From Channa striata (lineage: Eukaryota > Chordata > Actinopteri > Anabantiformes > Channidae), in assembly GCA_033026295.1 (NCBI GenBank), contig CM065171.1, positions 7,209,957 to 7,273,956 of the forward strand: DNA of 64,000 nucleotides. The letters run 5' to 3'. Positions 36,961 to 50,250 of this stretch are shown here, in pieces (within the stretch, counting starts at the first letter, position 1; each line of letters opens with the position of its first letter). A program made the position numbers and the translations under genes. The notes beneath the pieces are model-generated. The model had not been told where the DNA came from and made no database searches. It worked only from the letters and a program-made list of their open reading frames with translations.

Positions 36961-37760
36961 GATCCATGCCTTGTGATCACAGTAATTTAACACTACAAGC
37001 TCCCACCAGGATCTCTTTTATGATCAGTGCAGCCCAAAATAACTTTAATTTCCTGCAGAGTTACAATTACATTCATAGCCTCCAAGTTTTTAATGAATTG
37101 CAATTGTGTTACATACTTGCGATAATTTAAAAAGTAATAATTTTGAATTTAATGAAAATTGAGAAAGAAAAGCATTATAAGTTTTATTAGAGGAACCAAT
37201 ACTTACTACAGTTGCACGCCAGCAGCTTCAAACAGCGTTTGGGCTGCAAACTCTGCAGATAGTTTTGGACATTAGGTGGGAAATTGTCCAGTGTGGATGT
37301 AAAGTTGCAAATTATTTGCTGAGACTGGACTGTTGTGAGCTACTCTGAAAGTAATTCTGCCTGAAAAACCATCACTATAGCAGTTCTTGTTGTTCTTGTT
37401 GTTTAAGCAAAGAACAGCAGCTATTGGTGGAATTGCAACCAACATTTAATTGCCTTTTTTTGTTGCAAGGAATTCTAAGGGACGGACGATGCATCATACC
37501 CATGATGCAATTCAGGACTGATCTTTATTATTAAATTAATGTGAGGACAAGTTCATAAATGGACACATTACTGTAGGTATTGTAAGTGTGGAAGCATGGA
37601 TATTTTTACTTTCACTTGAAACTGAGGTATTATAAGCCAAATCCCAGCAGTCAGACAGCTTCACAGAAAGCCAGCTGTGAGCTGAGGTTGAGGGCGAACA
37701 TTTTAGACAGCAGCCACATCATAATTCTCTTCTGGCGAAAAAAAAAAAAAAATCATCACC
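36961..37760. other. No gene seen
   Basis: AT-rich non-coding DNA with a poly-A run near 37740-37752. Confidence 0.6.
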
Positions 37761-38480
37761 CAAAGTGCGAATAGGTGACCCCAGCAGGATGCAGAAAAAG
37801 CGGTGGGATGTGAAAAACTTGCCGACACAGCACATTATGTGGTTCTTCAGTCCTGGCACTGTGGCAAATGAGGAATTTGATGGGGAGCACTGGAGCAGTG
37901 GCTTGAGTGGCAGAATGATCCTAAAGCCCCAGCTAGTTCTAATGAGGCAGCTTGATGTAGCAACCAGGTCCACTGGGCGCAGGAAGGACCAGATGTCGCT
38001 CATACACTCGCTCATTCCTTCCAGCACAGCCTGCGTTCACCGTTCAGCCCATCTGCTGCTACCAAGCACTGTCAATATTTAGCCACTGGGAAAGAGACAG
38101 ACACTCTCTGCACCTGGATCATTACAGTGCCTCTGGTAAATTGGAGATTTTTTTTTCCTCTAAGCCTAACTAGGAAAAAGTAAACAACTCCTATTCTGCC
38201 CACGCTCTGTACCCCCTCGGACATGACCCCCTGATGTTTCAGATACTTCTTTCCAGTTCCCTTAACAGTGTATACTAATGAGGAGAAAATGTAACACATC
38301 TCGGTGCTAGATCACATCCAGGAGCAGTTGAATAAGCCTCACAGCTCATGTTGCATGACTCAGCAGTGAATCACTGGTCGCCAAGGCACCACGGAACAAA
38401 ACTGACATGCAATATGCCAATTCGTGCCTGAAGATGAGACATTAACAAATTACCGAAGAGGAGGAAAATTCATTTCTTGC
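37761..38480. other. Unassigned repeat-free block; regulatory or decayed sequence
   Basis: Composition is more balanced than the flanks, and a 105-codon plus-strand frame (37765-38082) runs through it without recognisable domains or splice context. I cannot decide between a conserved non-coding element and chance. The 102-codon frame on the other strand overlaps it, which argues for composition rather than coding. Confidence 0.3.
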
Positions 38481-40100
38481 AGAAAAGGAAAATGGCTGAA
38501 TCTCTTTCTCACTTTGTCTCCCGCACACTCTATATGACAAGTGTCTCAGCTCAAGGCATCATGATCTGTAACTGTGTTAGCGAGGCTGACAGTAAAAAGT
38601 TTAGTTGCAGTCACAAGTAATGTTGATCCAGAAGTAGGACAGTGAGGAAAAAAAAGGGAAGAGCACAGATTAAAAGTTATGACTCAGTAACTATCTATAC
38701 CTGTATTCATAATATTCACTTTCAAAGAATGACATATTTTATTTCTCATGAATTCAAAATTTGCATCATTATATTTAAGTGTACAGAAGTCACATTCTGG
38801 TTGTTACATATAGCGGCACCTCAATTCCTCAAGAACCGACCGTGTTACATCAGAAGGCCGAGTAATAATTGATCTCTGCTGTACAAAAACACATGTATTG
38901 TATGTATTGTGCTGTTGGCACCTCCTGGGCAACCCGGGGAAGCTGTGTGATCATTCTCTGAGGAATGAGTGTGGCATTAAACATAATTGCTGTTCACTAA
39001 AAGTGCAAAATATGATAAAACAGGGCAGCCCCGTTACACAAGCTTTATTCTCTTTATCATCTCCACGTGTGGGAGTATGATCTGCTGCAAGACTGTTCGT
39101 GTGCGTGCGATGCATCTCTGCCTGCAACAGCCACCAAATGTCTTCAGGGAGAGATGGCACTGCATGAAGAGCCCAGAGAACGTAGCAGCATCGCATGTTC
39201 TCCCGGCGTGCGGTGTCACAGTCAGGACTGTCCTGTGGGGCGGACGTATGTTCCCATTCATCCAGCGACATGCTTTGTTGCAGCAACCCCCGGTCTGCTT
39301 ACGTGAGGAACTGGAAAGGATGTGTTCATGTCAGCTCTCTGTCTTTCTGGCTTCCAGGCAAAACAGTGGAGTGTTGTTTCCCCACTAATTCTTACATTAT
39401 GAATTGGATCTTCGGTTGCACTGAAGAGCTCTCATTGCAGTTCATTTGCATATACCATGGAAGCGATGCTATACAGCATGTGTTTGGCTTGTTCTTATTA
39501 TGAAAATGAAGGTTAATCGTCTGGCTTTGCTTCGAATTTCCTTTAAAGTATAACTATATATTTTAAAACATTTAACATCCCCTCTGCGATTTTTGAAGTC
39601 ATTGGTTAAAAGGGAAAAAAATCGCTTCTCCTCTCCTAACGTGCTGAGTGTAACAAAGGGTTATCTCATATTACTGCACAGTCTCAAAGAAAGTCAAAAA
39701 CCATTTAAAATTACTTTTGAGAATCAGACTGCTGCACTTAAGCACCGGCTATAACCAAAATGTCCTTAAGAGTCCCGGAAACAGACACATTGAGAAGGAG
39801 AATGGCTCAATAATGTCCTAAAACTAAAGGGGCAGCTGGCAGCTTTGAACAGATGAAATGGCAATAATGTACATAAAAAGGATCCGGCAGAACTGCAGGT
39901 TTAACACTGGTAATGAACATAAAAGCAGCCCAGTCCAGTCCTGTCGATCCACTCATGCACTCAAGCACGTATGTAAGTGTTTTGTTTTTTCACTTCCGAC
40001 CGAGACGTCTGTTCACTCAGCCCGACCATCACTCCGCGTCTGCATGTGGTTTGTGGTTTCAGGATGCACGTCCGCCGCGCGTTGTCACATGAGCTCAGTG
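38481..40100. other. No gene seen
   Basis: Non-coding. At 38951-39503 frames of 75-133 codons are open on both strands and in several phases, reflecting low stop density in a GC-richer patch and not a gene. A POU octamer lies at 39444-39451. Confidence 0.5.
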
Positions 40101-40980
40101 CCTCAAGACGTGTCTTAGCTCGCTGATACACATCTAATGGAGCTGTTATGAGGTCAATGTGCCTTGAGGAGCAAACTGGCCTTTTCCGTTTGCACCCCTG
40201 TAATTACATCAACATGAGACAAATCAGATGCAAAACGCAGTCCACACTTTACCAGATCACCGGATCTGTCCCCATATGGCACTTAAGATGGGGGGGGGAA
40301 TCATTTTGTGCATATGAGATGGTCATTTTGTTTGTCTCTAGTATTATATTCAGCCGGAAGGGACAAACAGTAGATGACAGGAGGAGAGCTTTAGCAGGAT
40401 TATTTCCAAGGTCACCGGGAAGTTTCTGTTTCTGAGCAGTAAAATAAAATGGTTTGTAGGAAATTGAGTGATCGGAAAATAGCCTCTTTTTACAAACCAG
40501 TTTCATTTGGCATCGAGGAGCATTTTGCTATGCCTGCGGCAATTATTATTCTTTACTAGTGCCTCCTGGTCAGTAGTTTTGCGTAAATCTAGAGCGGCGA
40601 GTGGAGTGGCTGTCCATCTGCTCTGTCGGTTCTGGTGCCCTTCAATCGACGGCACTAACAATGAGTCCCTGCCTCCTTGTAAACACAGGACGATAAGGAA
40701 AGAAACCCTCATAATAATCGCCTCTGATTGCCATGCTCAACTGCTCTGCACATCACACACATCTTGGAGGGTTCATTTCCATTCGGATTGGAGGCCCAGT
40801 TCAGGGATTTCTTCGTTCGTTTCAGCCAAGTGCCTTCAGCAAAGGCAGGTGCACGGTGTGTTTTCATCTGAATAAACACCTTCTGCACGCTGCGCTGTGT
40901 TTACCGCCGCAAACGTTTGGGTGTAATTGCCCTAAAATAAGAAAAGTGCACCAAATGAAGCTTGGATAGTGTGTATATAC
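40101..40980. promoter_or_regulatory. Weak candidate regulatory block
   Basis: Repeat-free apart from a G9 run at 40290-40298. It contains a nuclear receptor half-site CCAAGGTCA at 40406-40414 and scattered AT cores. A 122-codon plus-strand frame (40507-40875) overlaps opposing frames and shows no domain. Confidence 0.25.
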
Positions 40981-43900
40981 CAACGCCCGTATTCATTTTT
41001 TCAATGGGTGAGTGTGTTTGGGTATAAATAATCTTGTGACTGAAGGATTACACTAACGCTGCTGAGACAGTCGAACATCTCACACTTCTCACACAGCAAT
41101 TTAGTGTACAGCTGTAAAGAGATGCAAATGTTTCTGATGTTGTATGAAACATTTGGTCATTTGCGTCTCTCACACATATGCAGATACCTTATAGTATGCA
41201 TGCATAATGTACTGCAAAGCATTCGGCCTGATCTATTGTGTCTCACTGGGTGAACTATTAACCGTCAGGGAAAATTCCACCTCCCTCGTTCTTTCATCAG
41301 CAGCTCCTCTGTCTTCCATCTTCATCTCCACCCTCACTGTTAACCTAAACAGCCTCTGAGCAATCTTCCCTTTAAACGGCGTGTGACCTTTGGGTGATGC
41401 TGATGCCGAGACACCATCAGAGCTAATAATATCTCATTAGAATACAATGGCCAAGTAAAATCCAGCTTCTAAAGCTGCTCCAGAAGGATTTATCCAATTC
41501 CCTTAGCGCCTGCCACAAAACAGAAAAACGAGAGTTCTCTGTTTGCATTTCAGACAGACCCTCGCTCAGATTACAGCACGGCAGTGAACACTTGGCCGTA
41601 GCTGCATCTGGTACGGAAGATGTTTTCCTTATTTTATTGATAATAATTTTATCCCCCACGCCCAAACAACCCCACCCCTGTTGTTCAGGTCCTAGCGCTG
41701 TAAATGTAAAGGTGACAAACATATCCATAAGCTCTTCAAATCCCTGAATCAAGTATCACAGAAAAGATAAGCTATGATAAATAGCTTTTGTAGCATTTTA
41801 CTTTTTCACTTTATGAACGGCTTCAGTTTAAACTTCATGTTTTTGCCACCTTTCCACTCCTTTTCAGCCCATGTGAAAATGTCTAGTTGGCATTGTTCAA
41901 GTTAACGCTTTGTGGAATTACATATTTTCAGTCAGAAAGTTTCTTTGAGTTTTTCTTCCAGCTCCCAGTGAGTGGCCCTGGCCTACTCAGTGGCCAAGCA
42001 GCCTCCCACCGACAGACGCTGACACCTCACTCTGCACTGTGTGCGGTGGGAGCTGCATTAATTCAGTGAAGGGGATACAAGATACCTGCAAAGAGAGGAG
42101 GGAGAGAGAAGAAGAGATGATTTTCAAGCAGATGGCCTTACGGGGTGCATGGATCTGCAGTAAAAACCGACAACAGATGAAAAACATGTCCTTTGGCCAA
42201 ATCTATAAGAAACAGAGGTTATGTTTTCAGTTTATATGGATATTACACCCACGGATTACTCAAACATCTACACTTTTTACTTCATTACATTTCTATTCAA
42301 AGTTTCTATGCAGCTAAAGTGAAAAACCCCCAGGACAAATAGTCTATTTTTAGACACAAAGCCACTGAATGCATTGTAAAATGTGCCTCCAAATGATTGA
42401 ATCACTGAATGTTCATTCACTCCGACATGTCAAAGGCGATCAAACAATATAAAAACCATCGCTCCCACGTTTCCTGAACCTGAACTTGGCGTTGCCTCTC
42501 TCTCTCCTCTCTGTGACATGCGCACAGGAAGCAATGTGAGGCGAGAACTGTGACGGAGCGCTCCCTGCTGATTCAAACATTAATATGATTGATTGACTGA
42601 CGCAATTTTTTGTTATCCTCTACTTCCGCCACATGTTCTAGCGCGTAGTGGGATCATACGTCTGTCATCCACCAATAACCAACCAAGTCTAAAATAACCA
42701 CAGACCTTTATGCTCATTTTTTCACCTTATGAACGTATTTATATGGCTAATTCTGTGCGTCCTGACACTTTTTCCAGCTCTCTTGACATTTTATCATGTC
42801 GTTCTATCAGTCTTCTGTTTTTGAAATTACACAAACATGAATAATTAAGAAGAAAAATGAAAAAGTATCAGATCATACAAAACAAATATTTCAAAAGAGC
42901 AAAACATTTAATGTGTTTGCTGCTGCACGAGTCAAAGCTGCAAATACAAACTGTTAATCTAAAAGAATACTTATTTTTACATATATTTTTTTCAGTTCTG
43001 TTATAGAAACTTGCTGAAATTATTAAACCAACACATCAGCAGGCAGCAAACACAATGACAGGAGTGAAAAGAAAACATCGCAAACTTGTGTTAGCAGTGT
43101 CAGTGCAAGAATGTTTTTAGGGCTACATGGGGTTTTAGAATTTTACAGTGCGATCAAAGTAAGAGTAATATAAATAAATAGGCTTTAACTGTGCATAGCA
43201 TTTAAAAATCTGTCTAAAATATGATAAAGACCTGCTGTATATATTATTTAGATCTAGTCAGTGCTACCGAATGCAATAGAACAACTGCATATCTGGTAGA
43301 GGACCACACCGCCTCAAAGAAGGAAGGGGCGAGTGGCGATTTTTTTTTTTTTAAGGAAAATAAGGTGTGTTGCTATAGTTCCATAACTTTATTTTATTAT
43401 TAATTGTTCATTGTGTGAAAATATTGCTATGGGCAAAATTAAAAAGTTACGTGATGTGGCTGATTGGATAGGAAGGAGGTATCGGAGGTGGCTCCAACTT
43501 ATTGTTGAGAATGCTGCTCCACCAAAAAATAATTAGGTGTATGTGCACAAAGTCAGATTATGAACCATGATCATCAAAAATATCTTGCGTTTGTCCTAAT
43601 TAGGCATGTTGCAGACAAACTCTAAAAAGTCAGATGTACTTATTACGATGAACTTTGCACACATATTTAAAAAAATCGGACGACAGGTTTAAATTTTAGT
43701 TAGTCTTTCTGCATTAATGGGAGGGTGGATATTCAGCGAATGAGTACTACAGCAAATGAAGCTTGTTTGTAGCTTGCGTGTTGAGGGCAGACTGCGTTCA
43801 GTTGAGCCCGCTGTGCAGGTGAAACAGGAGTAAGGGGCAAACAAGACCGAAAAAAAAAAGATGATTTTGTATGTCCCACATCAGATGATTCTTAGTGGCG

Positions 43901-45190
43901 TTATATCACCGCTTAACCCCACCCTGAAAGAAGACTCAGGCTTTTGGGAAATTTTAGCAGGCATTTTTAACAGGAAGAAATGAATAAAAATAATCCACAA
44001 CAACACATCAAAAAAGTTTGTTGTGCTGGATTTTGTCTTAGCCCAGAGAAGACTCGATCATTCCTGTTTGTTTCTGGGATGCCTTTGTTCCTTTGTCTTC
44101 GGATTACCCTGATATGTGCAGTGCAGACAATCCTATTACTCCCACATGTGCTTTTTCCCAGCTCAGCACTTTATACCTGCACCAAACCGGGAAGTGTGAT
44201 TCTATATGATATAACCAAGGTCAGCGTGTTGGCACCTCTCGCCTCGCCCTCTGATGGAACGTTTGAAAACTTCGTCACGCCTGGCCTTTGGCCTGCTATC
44301 AGCTCACCCTTGAGGAGCCACTTGAGAGAAGATCTCCCCAAGCAGTTAGAGGGAAGTGCCACTGGTAGTGTGCAGCATACGGAGAATGTGCCTTTAGTGC
44401 TGAATAAATCACTCTGAAAAGACGACACTGTACCATTTTGCCTGGTTCCAGTAGAGTTTAAGGTCAACTTCATCTAGGATCATAGACGCAGACATTTTCT
44501 TGGCAAAGGTGTTTTTCGTTCCCTGTAATTCCAGAGATCGTTAGACGCAGCCACTGACCCGAACAGCTGGAAGGATGACTAGTGATCTGTTCATGTCAGC
44601 CAGTGTGTTTGCTGACACGCAGTACTTCAGAACCTTCACTTATACCAGTTCAGGCCTGTTGGAGAAATAGGTGCTGGAGTTAACAACTCGCTGATAAGAC
44701 TGCGGTTGCTGGGTTTGGCGTTAGCGGTGCTGATGGTGTTGGCAGAGGTGTAAAACTTGACTAGCGATGTGAGGAAATGAGGTCAGCGCGGCTTCCGCTG
44801 AAAACTCTTCCAAGAGTTTGTTTATGAGTCACAGCTGCGAGTTAATGCAAAGTGAATAGAGGTTTCGCAGGGTGCAGTGCGAAATCCCAAACTGTAATAT
44901 TAAACTCACATGGTGCGGAAGAGCAAGTAATCAATTACAAGCAAAATAAATTGGATGGCAGGCGAGGAGAGGATGGACAGCAGATGACATATTTATCAAG
45001 GCTCCATCACCACCGAGGAATTTTCCAGGTCTGCTTGCACTGAGTGACAGATGGAGAGTGCTGCCTCTTTAACAGCTTCCCTGGGAGACAGGTTTTAGGG
45101 AAATGGGACCATGCAGTACATTTTTTGCTATTTGGGGAGGAGAGTTGCGTTTCAAAGCTGGAGGGCGTGTAATAAAGAATTTATCTTTTA
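40981..45190. other. No gene seen
   Basis: Four kilobases of non-coding DNA. A POU octamer ATGCAAAT is at 41122-41129 and a CCAAGGTCA half-site at 44215-44223. The 145-codon plus frame 43980-44417 is opposed by a minus frame over the same bases and carries no recognisable domain. No interspersed repeat was identified. Confidence 0.5.
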
Positions 45191-45760
45191 CCTGAAATAA
45201 TAAAATGGAGGAGGCTGAATTATGCATCTAATCCCAACACATGCATTTCTAAGCCAGGGTTGAAATTGCAAAATCAAGCAGATGAATCCAAGACAATGCG
45301 CCCCTTCTCTGAGAGTGCCCACCTTGTGCCATGTTATTTAGTAGGGAAGCCACACAGAGAGACTAATTTAGGAGATAAAAGTGGGAAGTCGCATTTCTCA
45401 GTAGATATTAGCTCCCACAATTACCAAACAATGCGGCTCCTCGGGCTATGCTCCATCTCCAATGATATGATAGCCATGGAAAGAATAGCTCGTGAGCCTT
45501 GTTTGTCTTTCTGGCTCACAGTGCACGCTCCTCACGAATCACACAAATGTTTATTTAAAGAGATTAATTCCTCTTACAGTGTTTTATTCATCAGTTTTTG
45601 AGGGCATCCTGGCTTATAATATAGCTTGTCATTTTCTCCAACTGACTGAAGCCCGGCTAAATTGTCCTGAATTATTCAGGGTGCTGGTAAATAAAACAGC
45701 AGACAGGGCTGTCGTTTGCCTGGATGGAACAGACTGAAAGGACTCACCGGGCTCCAGGTG
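45191..45760. promoter_or_regulatory. Candidate conserved non-coding element with an OTX-type site
   Basis: Contains GAATTATGCATCTAATCCC with a TAATCC bicoid/OTX core at 45229-45234, AGATTAATTCC from 45561, CACAATTACC near 45416 and CTGAATTATTCAGG near 45667 (a near-perfect dyad). There are no simple repeats. The 113-codon frame 45260-45601 lacks any domain. Function is inferred. Confidence 0.4.
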
Positions 45761-47540
45761 AGGAGCCTGCTCCTCTTTGAAAAACACAGAGAAATGCATA
45801 TTATTTAGGCTTGGAAACACTGGGCCTTCATCCAGCACAGGAAGCTACAGTAAGAGATGGAGTACGAAGGGCGGAGGAGGAGAACAGTTGGCAGCCTGTA
45901 GTTGAGCCTGGAGTGGGAAACAAACAGTACCAGTGAACAGAAGGCAGGACCTCAGAGGAGAGGGGAGCTCAAAGGCCTGGAGAGCGCAGCATCACAGCAA
46001 ATAAAACCCGTAGTGGTGGATTCGAGAGCGAAGCTTTGCAAAAAATGTCTTCCAACATTTGCATTGCCCTTGTTTTTTTGTGTAGATATATGTCATCATA
46101 TAGTCCAAATACAGAAAACCAAATAATACAGTGCAGCGGTAAAAAGGATTTCAAATCCTCCAATCTAATCCAATAAATTATTTCTCCTCTTATACTGTCG
46201 AGGGTCCAACTCACGCCTAAATGAAAGTGACAGTAGAAAAACAGACCATCCAGTTTTCGGACAGTGGCACTCTCAGTATGAAAAAAAAAAAACACCCGTA
46301 CAAGACATTCAGATGAGGGAGCACATGTGCAGAAAGAATCCAGCACACCCTGGGGGAGGCTCAGTGGAGTGTCTGCTGTGCTTCGGCTACTTTCCATGCC
46401 AGCGCTAAATAAATTTTTAATCAACCTGAAAACTCGTCCCTGCATACGCTCCAAAATTTGAAAGTCTTGCTTAAATTTCTCAAGTTAAATTTCAGATAGG
46501 ATCAAAGTCATTTACATTAGCAGAGGACTGGAGAGAGATGCTGTATTCCTCATTATATTTAGAGATAAGTCATATTTTGAGGTGTTGTGCATGTGCAGTA
46601 TGCGTCGTATAATGAAAATGGCAGAGATACTGTGCTCTTCGTCTTCAGACAACTGGTTGAAGACATCATAATAAAAATGATAGTCGGAGCTAATGGAGGC
46701 TGGTGATAGGCTGCGGTGATATTATCTTAGATTACATGATCCCTTATCCTTTCAGCTTTTTTTGTTTTGGAATTGATTCAACATCGACTCCATACATATA
46801 TATTTTTCTTAACTGAACTAGAATTCTTGCTCTAATACAAATGGGGCGGCAGTTGCACAGTCACAAAGTAGGCTACTGTAAACCAGGACAACTCATAGTT
46901 AAGTTTAAAGAAAGTTTTTAAAAGCTAGGACGAAAAAACACCTTCAGGATTCTCTAAAAGAACCTGCCTGAGAGCAGGTGGAAAATCGCTGTGCGCGGAG
47001 ATGAAAGGTCAATCGAAGTAATGAGCGCAGGTCTTGAAGTCACCGAGGACACCTGAGGGGCAGGTATTCACCAAAATAAATACAGCTCTCTGTGATAACT
47101 ATAAAATGTTAGGAACTCTAGTGATGTAAGTCTTCATTGTATAGGAATTTAGTTATTGTGGAGAGTAATGCGCTAAGAAAATGGAAATAAAAGGTTCATG
47201 TTCAAGCACAAGCAAGACAATTACTGTAATTAGAGGCCAACGATTTTTCTTTCTGGGGCTGAAAGATCGAGTCAGAGATGAAACAGCCGTGAATATTGGC
47301 CTTGTGTTAAAATTAAATTTAAAAACAGATGTTAGGACATCCGTTTTAAATTGCTGTAGCCATAACTAGGGTATGCGATGGAGAATTGCACACAAATCTG
47401 CTTTTCTTCTCAGACGGCATCGTGTTGAATCAAAGCCCGGTGTTTCAGATGTCAGGGGTCAAACAGAAATGACATCAAGAGACTTCTGACTGTGGGACTT
47501 GAAGCGGGAGGTAGATCAAAGCACCTTTGTTGTAGGTGAC
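45761..47540. other. No gene seen
   Basis: Non-coding. The 161-codon minus frame 45969-46454 is among the longest but includes an F-run from a poly-A tract and no domain. A POU octamer lies at 46057-46064. Confidence 0.5.
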
Positions 47541-47799
47541 TGTGGAACATCAACAACTTTCTGTGGCACACAGATTCTCAAAAATACATAAATCATTGCG
47601 AAATCCTTCTCGCAGGCTCAGAACAGTTGTCTTCCTTTGTAGATTTACATTAGTAACAATGTGAAAAATCTTGCTATCTTTCAAAGGCATCCCTGAAAAA
47701 GTCCAGCTTATGAGCTCTGATGAAAGACCTGGTAATTTGCGGAGGTGTCCTCCCCTTTTTGCACAAAGAGGTATGATTTGAAATATTTTCTGTGTGTTT
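47541..47799 (+). other. Possible 5' extension of the Penelope-like remnant
   Basis: This adjoins the recognisable retroelement. I could not align it to the family with confidence; stops are frequent in all plus frames. Confidence 0.3.
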
Positions 47800-48425
47800 A
47801 GATCAGAGAAGTTCAGCACAACCTGAGTTCTCGTGTTCAGCGCGATAACACAACCTGCACTGAAGAATTCCGGCATCCCCAGTCGGGGCTGACCTTTAAC
47901 GTGAGGAGACATCAGTGGGGTGGTTGAAAGTGCCCGTGTGGTTTAATGTATGTTGGAAAAACAAAGCAACAATCAAAATGCTTTCAGAGCATAAAAGCAC
48001 TATTAGAGGAGACAGGATTTAACTCTCCCCGTGTGCTTCACTTTTGGAACACAGCCACACAGAAAAAAATCAATTGCCATAGGCAGTAATCTGGATCTTG
48101 ATTGTTTTTGAAATGAGGAGCATATATATACGAGCGGAATCTTATTGACACATGGATTGAAAGTGAAGCCAGGTGTTTACAGTGTTTTGTTACAACTTGT
48201 TTATCTTTGATTTTTCATTTTCTCTTTGAAAATGCAGCTGATACAGATGGTGATTTCATTAACCAGCGATGTAAGAATCCAGTACGATGTTTTGCATGAT
48301 GTACGTATAAAAAGGGGGTTTTCTGCTCGTTAATCCTGATGATGCCCAAACACGCTTGGATTTGAAATTATGTCTTATAATAAATTAGGAAGAGCAGAGA
48401 ACGTCAGCGTGCAGCACACAGCTCA
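47800..48425 (+). mobile_element. Decayed Penelope-like retroelement, GIY-YIG endonuclease end
   Basis: A plus-strand reading from about 47859 gives TEEFRHPQSGLTFNVRRH, an in-frame stop near 47922, then CPCGLMYVGKTK from 47931. After a shift of frame, SEHKSTIRGD follows from about 47981. Spaced cysteines, Y-V-G-K-T and a following E-H-K-S-T-I-R are the hallmark of the GIY-YIG nuclease domain at the C-terminus of Penelope-like elements. Downstream, the CCTGATGATGCCC...AACACGC region (48334-48354) and TAATAAATTAGG (48378-48389) resemble the usual 3' end of such elements. At least one stop and one frameshift make it a dead copy; the reverse transcriptase part is absent or unrecognisable. Confidence 0.75.
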
Positions 48426-49283
48426 TTCAAACATGCCCTCGGTCCTGCCATAATGAACGTTTCCTGTGGCACCTGAAGAAAACTCCTCCATCTGAATTGG
48501 TCTTTGAATTTGTGTTTTTCTGGTTGGCTGAAACTGTACTGTACTAAGTGAATGTGAAAAGCCCAATGCGAGCCAGGCGTTTGCATCTGAATTATGTTAT
48601 GATTTCATCTCATGACAAGTAAAAATGTACGAGAAATTGCAGCTTGCAGCCTGACGGCAGCACTTTTTCTGCCCTTGTTTTGAGAAATTTGTCAAGTGGA
48701 TTGGCTGTGGCTTTCAATAGTAGGAAGCAGCAATAAGTACTGTCAGCATATTTAAAGAATATATTATAAGCTGATTTAACCATAATGCAGCTAAAGAAGC
48801 TCTGTGCTCTGTTTTTCTGGTCCCTAAAGCCATCAATACATTTTGATAAACTGTGAAGATCCACTATGTTCATATAACTACTTATCAGTCAGTTGTGTTG
48901 GATGCACCCAAAACCCGGACTTACCTGTTGTTGGACTCAACTGATCCACCCACCGATTCCTCTGCATCTTTCACTTCTGACCATCCACTTTGTTGCTCAC
49001 CTGTGAAACCACGATAGCGACTCTGTGGTTGTCCTGTGTTGTTTGATGTTATCCCAGTAGTATTAGACATTTGACATAGACATTAGATCTTCCCTTCTTC
49101 ACAGCACTGACTTCAAGCTTGTACCTGAATTTTATTGAGCTCCTCCCAATGCGCCTGTGAGACACTGGTGTATTTACTGTAAGTTTAATATGCTTGTTTT
49201 AGTCATGGCCTTTGCGGTTAGTGTCCGGTGTTTAGAAGATGATTGTATGGTAGGTGTCACTATCATTTAGGAACAATAGGCAG

Positions 49284-49284
<1 letters not shown>
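48426..49284. other. No gene seen
   Basis: Non-coding DNA with no motif cluster of note. Confidence 0.6.

Positions 49285-49350
<66 letters not shown>
49285..49350. repeat. (TG)33 microsatellite
   Basis: A pure TG tract of about 66 bases, the longest simple repeat in the window. It creates a Cys-Val repeat in a 152-codon plus frame (49243-49701) that is not a gene. It is likely to vary in length between individuals. Confidence 0.97.
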
Positions 49351-49351
<1 letters not shown>

Positions 49352-50250
49352 TGTTGTCTTTTGTCAGTTTTATGAGTTTGATTTTTACTCAGTTAATTAC
49401 TAGTATGTTACATTTATTTTTACATTTTGCTTTTCATGCACTATGTTTGCAGTGTTTGACCTTGATTTTTCATATAAATTTGTTAAAAACTAAAGGTGGA
49501 GCAGCCTGGTTGCAGGTTTTGATTTGTTTCCTGTTTTTTTACCAACTCATATCACTAAATAAATGTCCAACGATGAAGGACCACCACAGACTCATCATCA
49601 AACAAAAAATAAATAAATACATTTTCTACAACAAATGCAAGACAAAGATTAAATCACATGTAACACAAACCTTTGACAAAATGCTCTGCATTTTTCATTA
49701 GTCAAAAAACCTAATTACTGTTTTAATCCAAATGCGTATTCATTAACCTATTTTCATCTGCAGAATCACAGAGTGTAGACAGACTCCTCATTAGTAACAC
49801 AGTGCTCTGTTATAAAATATCTCTTGTTCATAACTTAACCTGACACTCTGATATTAATAGGAAGCATCTTGCATTTTAGTAACATTATCTGTCAGTTTCT
49901 GGCGTCCTTGGAAGAAACAAATGTAACGACTAGATTAATGCGTAATCCTTGTTGCTATTAGAAGCAATGAGTAAAATTCCAGGATTAATTCTGACAATCA
50001 ACCATCTGAATCGTCCTCTAAATGTTCACCGAAGAAATATCACTTTCACATCCAACATTTCATGTCCTTCTGTTACAAACTGAAGAGGATTTCATTGAAC
50101 TGCATAAACACCAAGCAAATGAATCCAGCTTCTGAATGATCAGATGCTGCACGGTAACAATTAAAATGTGGATGAAATACAACGCAAACATGGGTCTAAT
50201 GTTAGTTTATGCTGTTTAAAATTAGATTAAAAGTGACGTGAAGTGGGTGC
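49351..50250. other. No gene seen
   Basis: AT-rich non-coding DNA; includes a TGACCTTGA nuclear receptor half-site at 49457-49465. Confidence 0.55.

Noticed and set aside
37765..38082. 105-codon plus frame as a possible retrogene
   Set aside because: No recognised domain, and a 102-codon frame is open on the opposite strand over the same bases.
38951..39503. Overlapping frames of 75-133 codons in several phases
   Set aside because: Open simultaneously on both strands; composition, not coding.
45969..46454. 161-codon minus frame
   Set aside because: Includes a homopolymer-derived Phe run and shows no family resemblance.
47550..47912. 120-codon minus frame next to the retroelement
   Set aside because: The recognisable protein motifs (47868-48020) are on the plus strand; the minus frame is its shadow.
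49243..49701. 152-codon frame with a Cys-Val repeat
   Set aside because: The repeat is the translation of the (TG)33 microsatellite.
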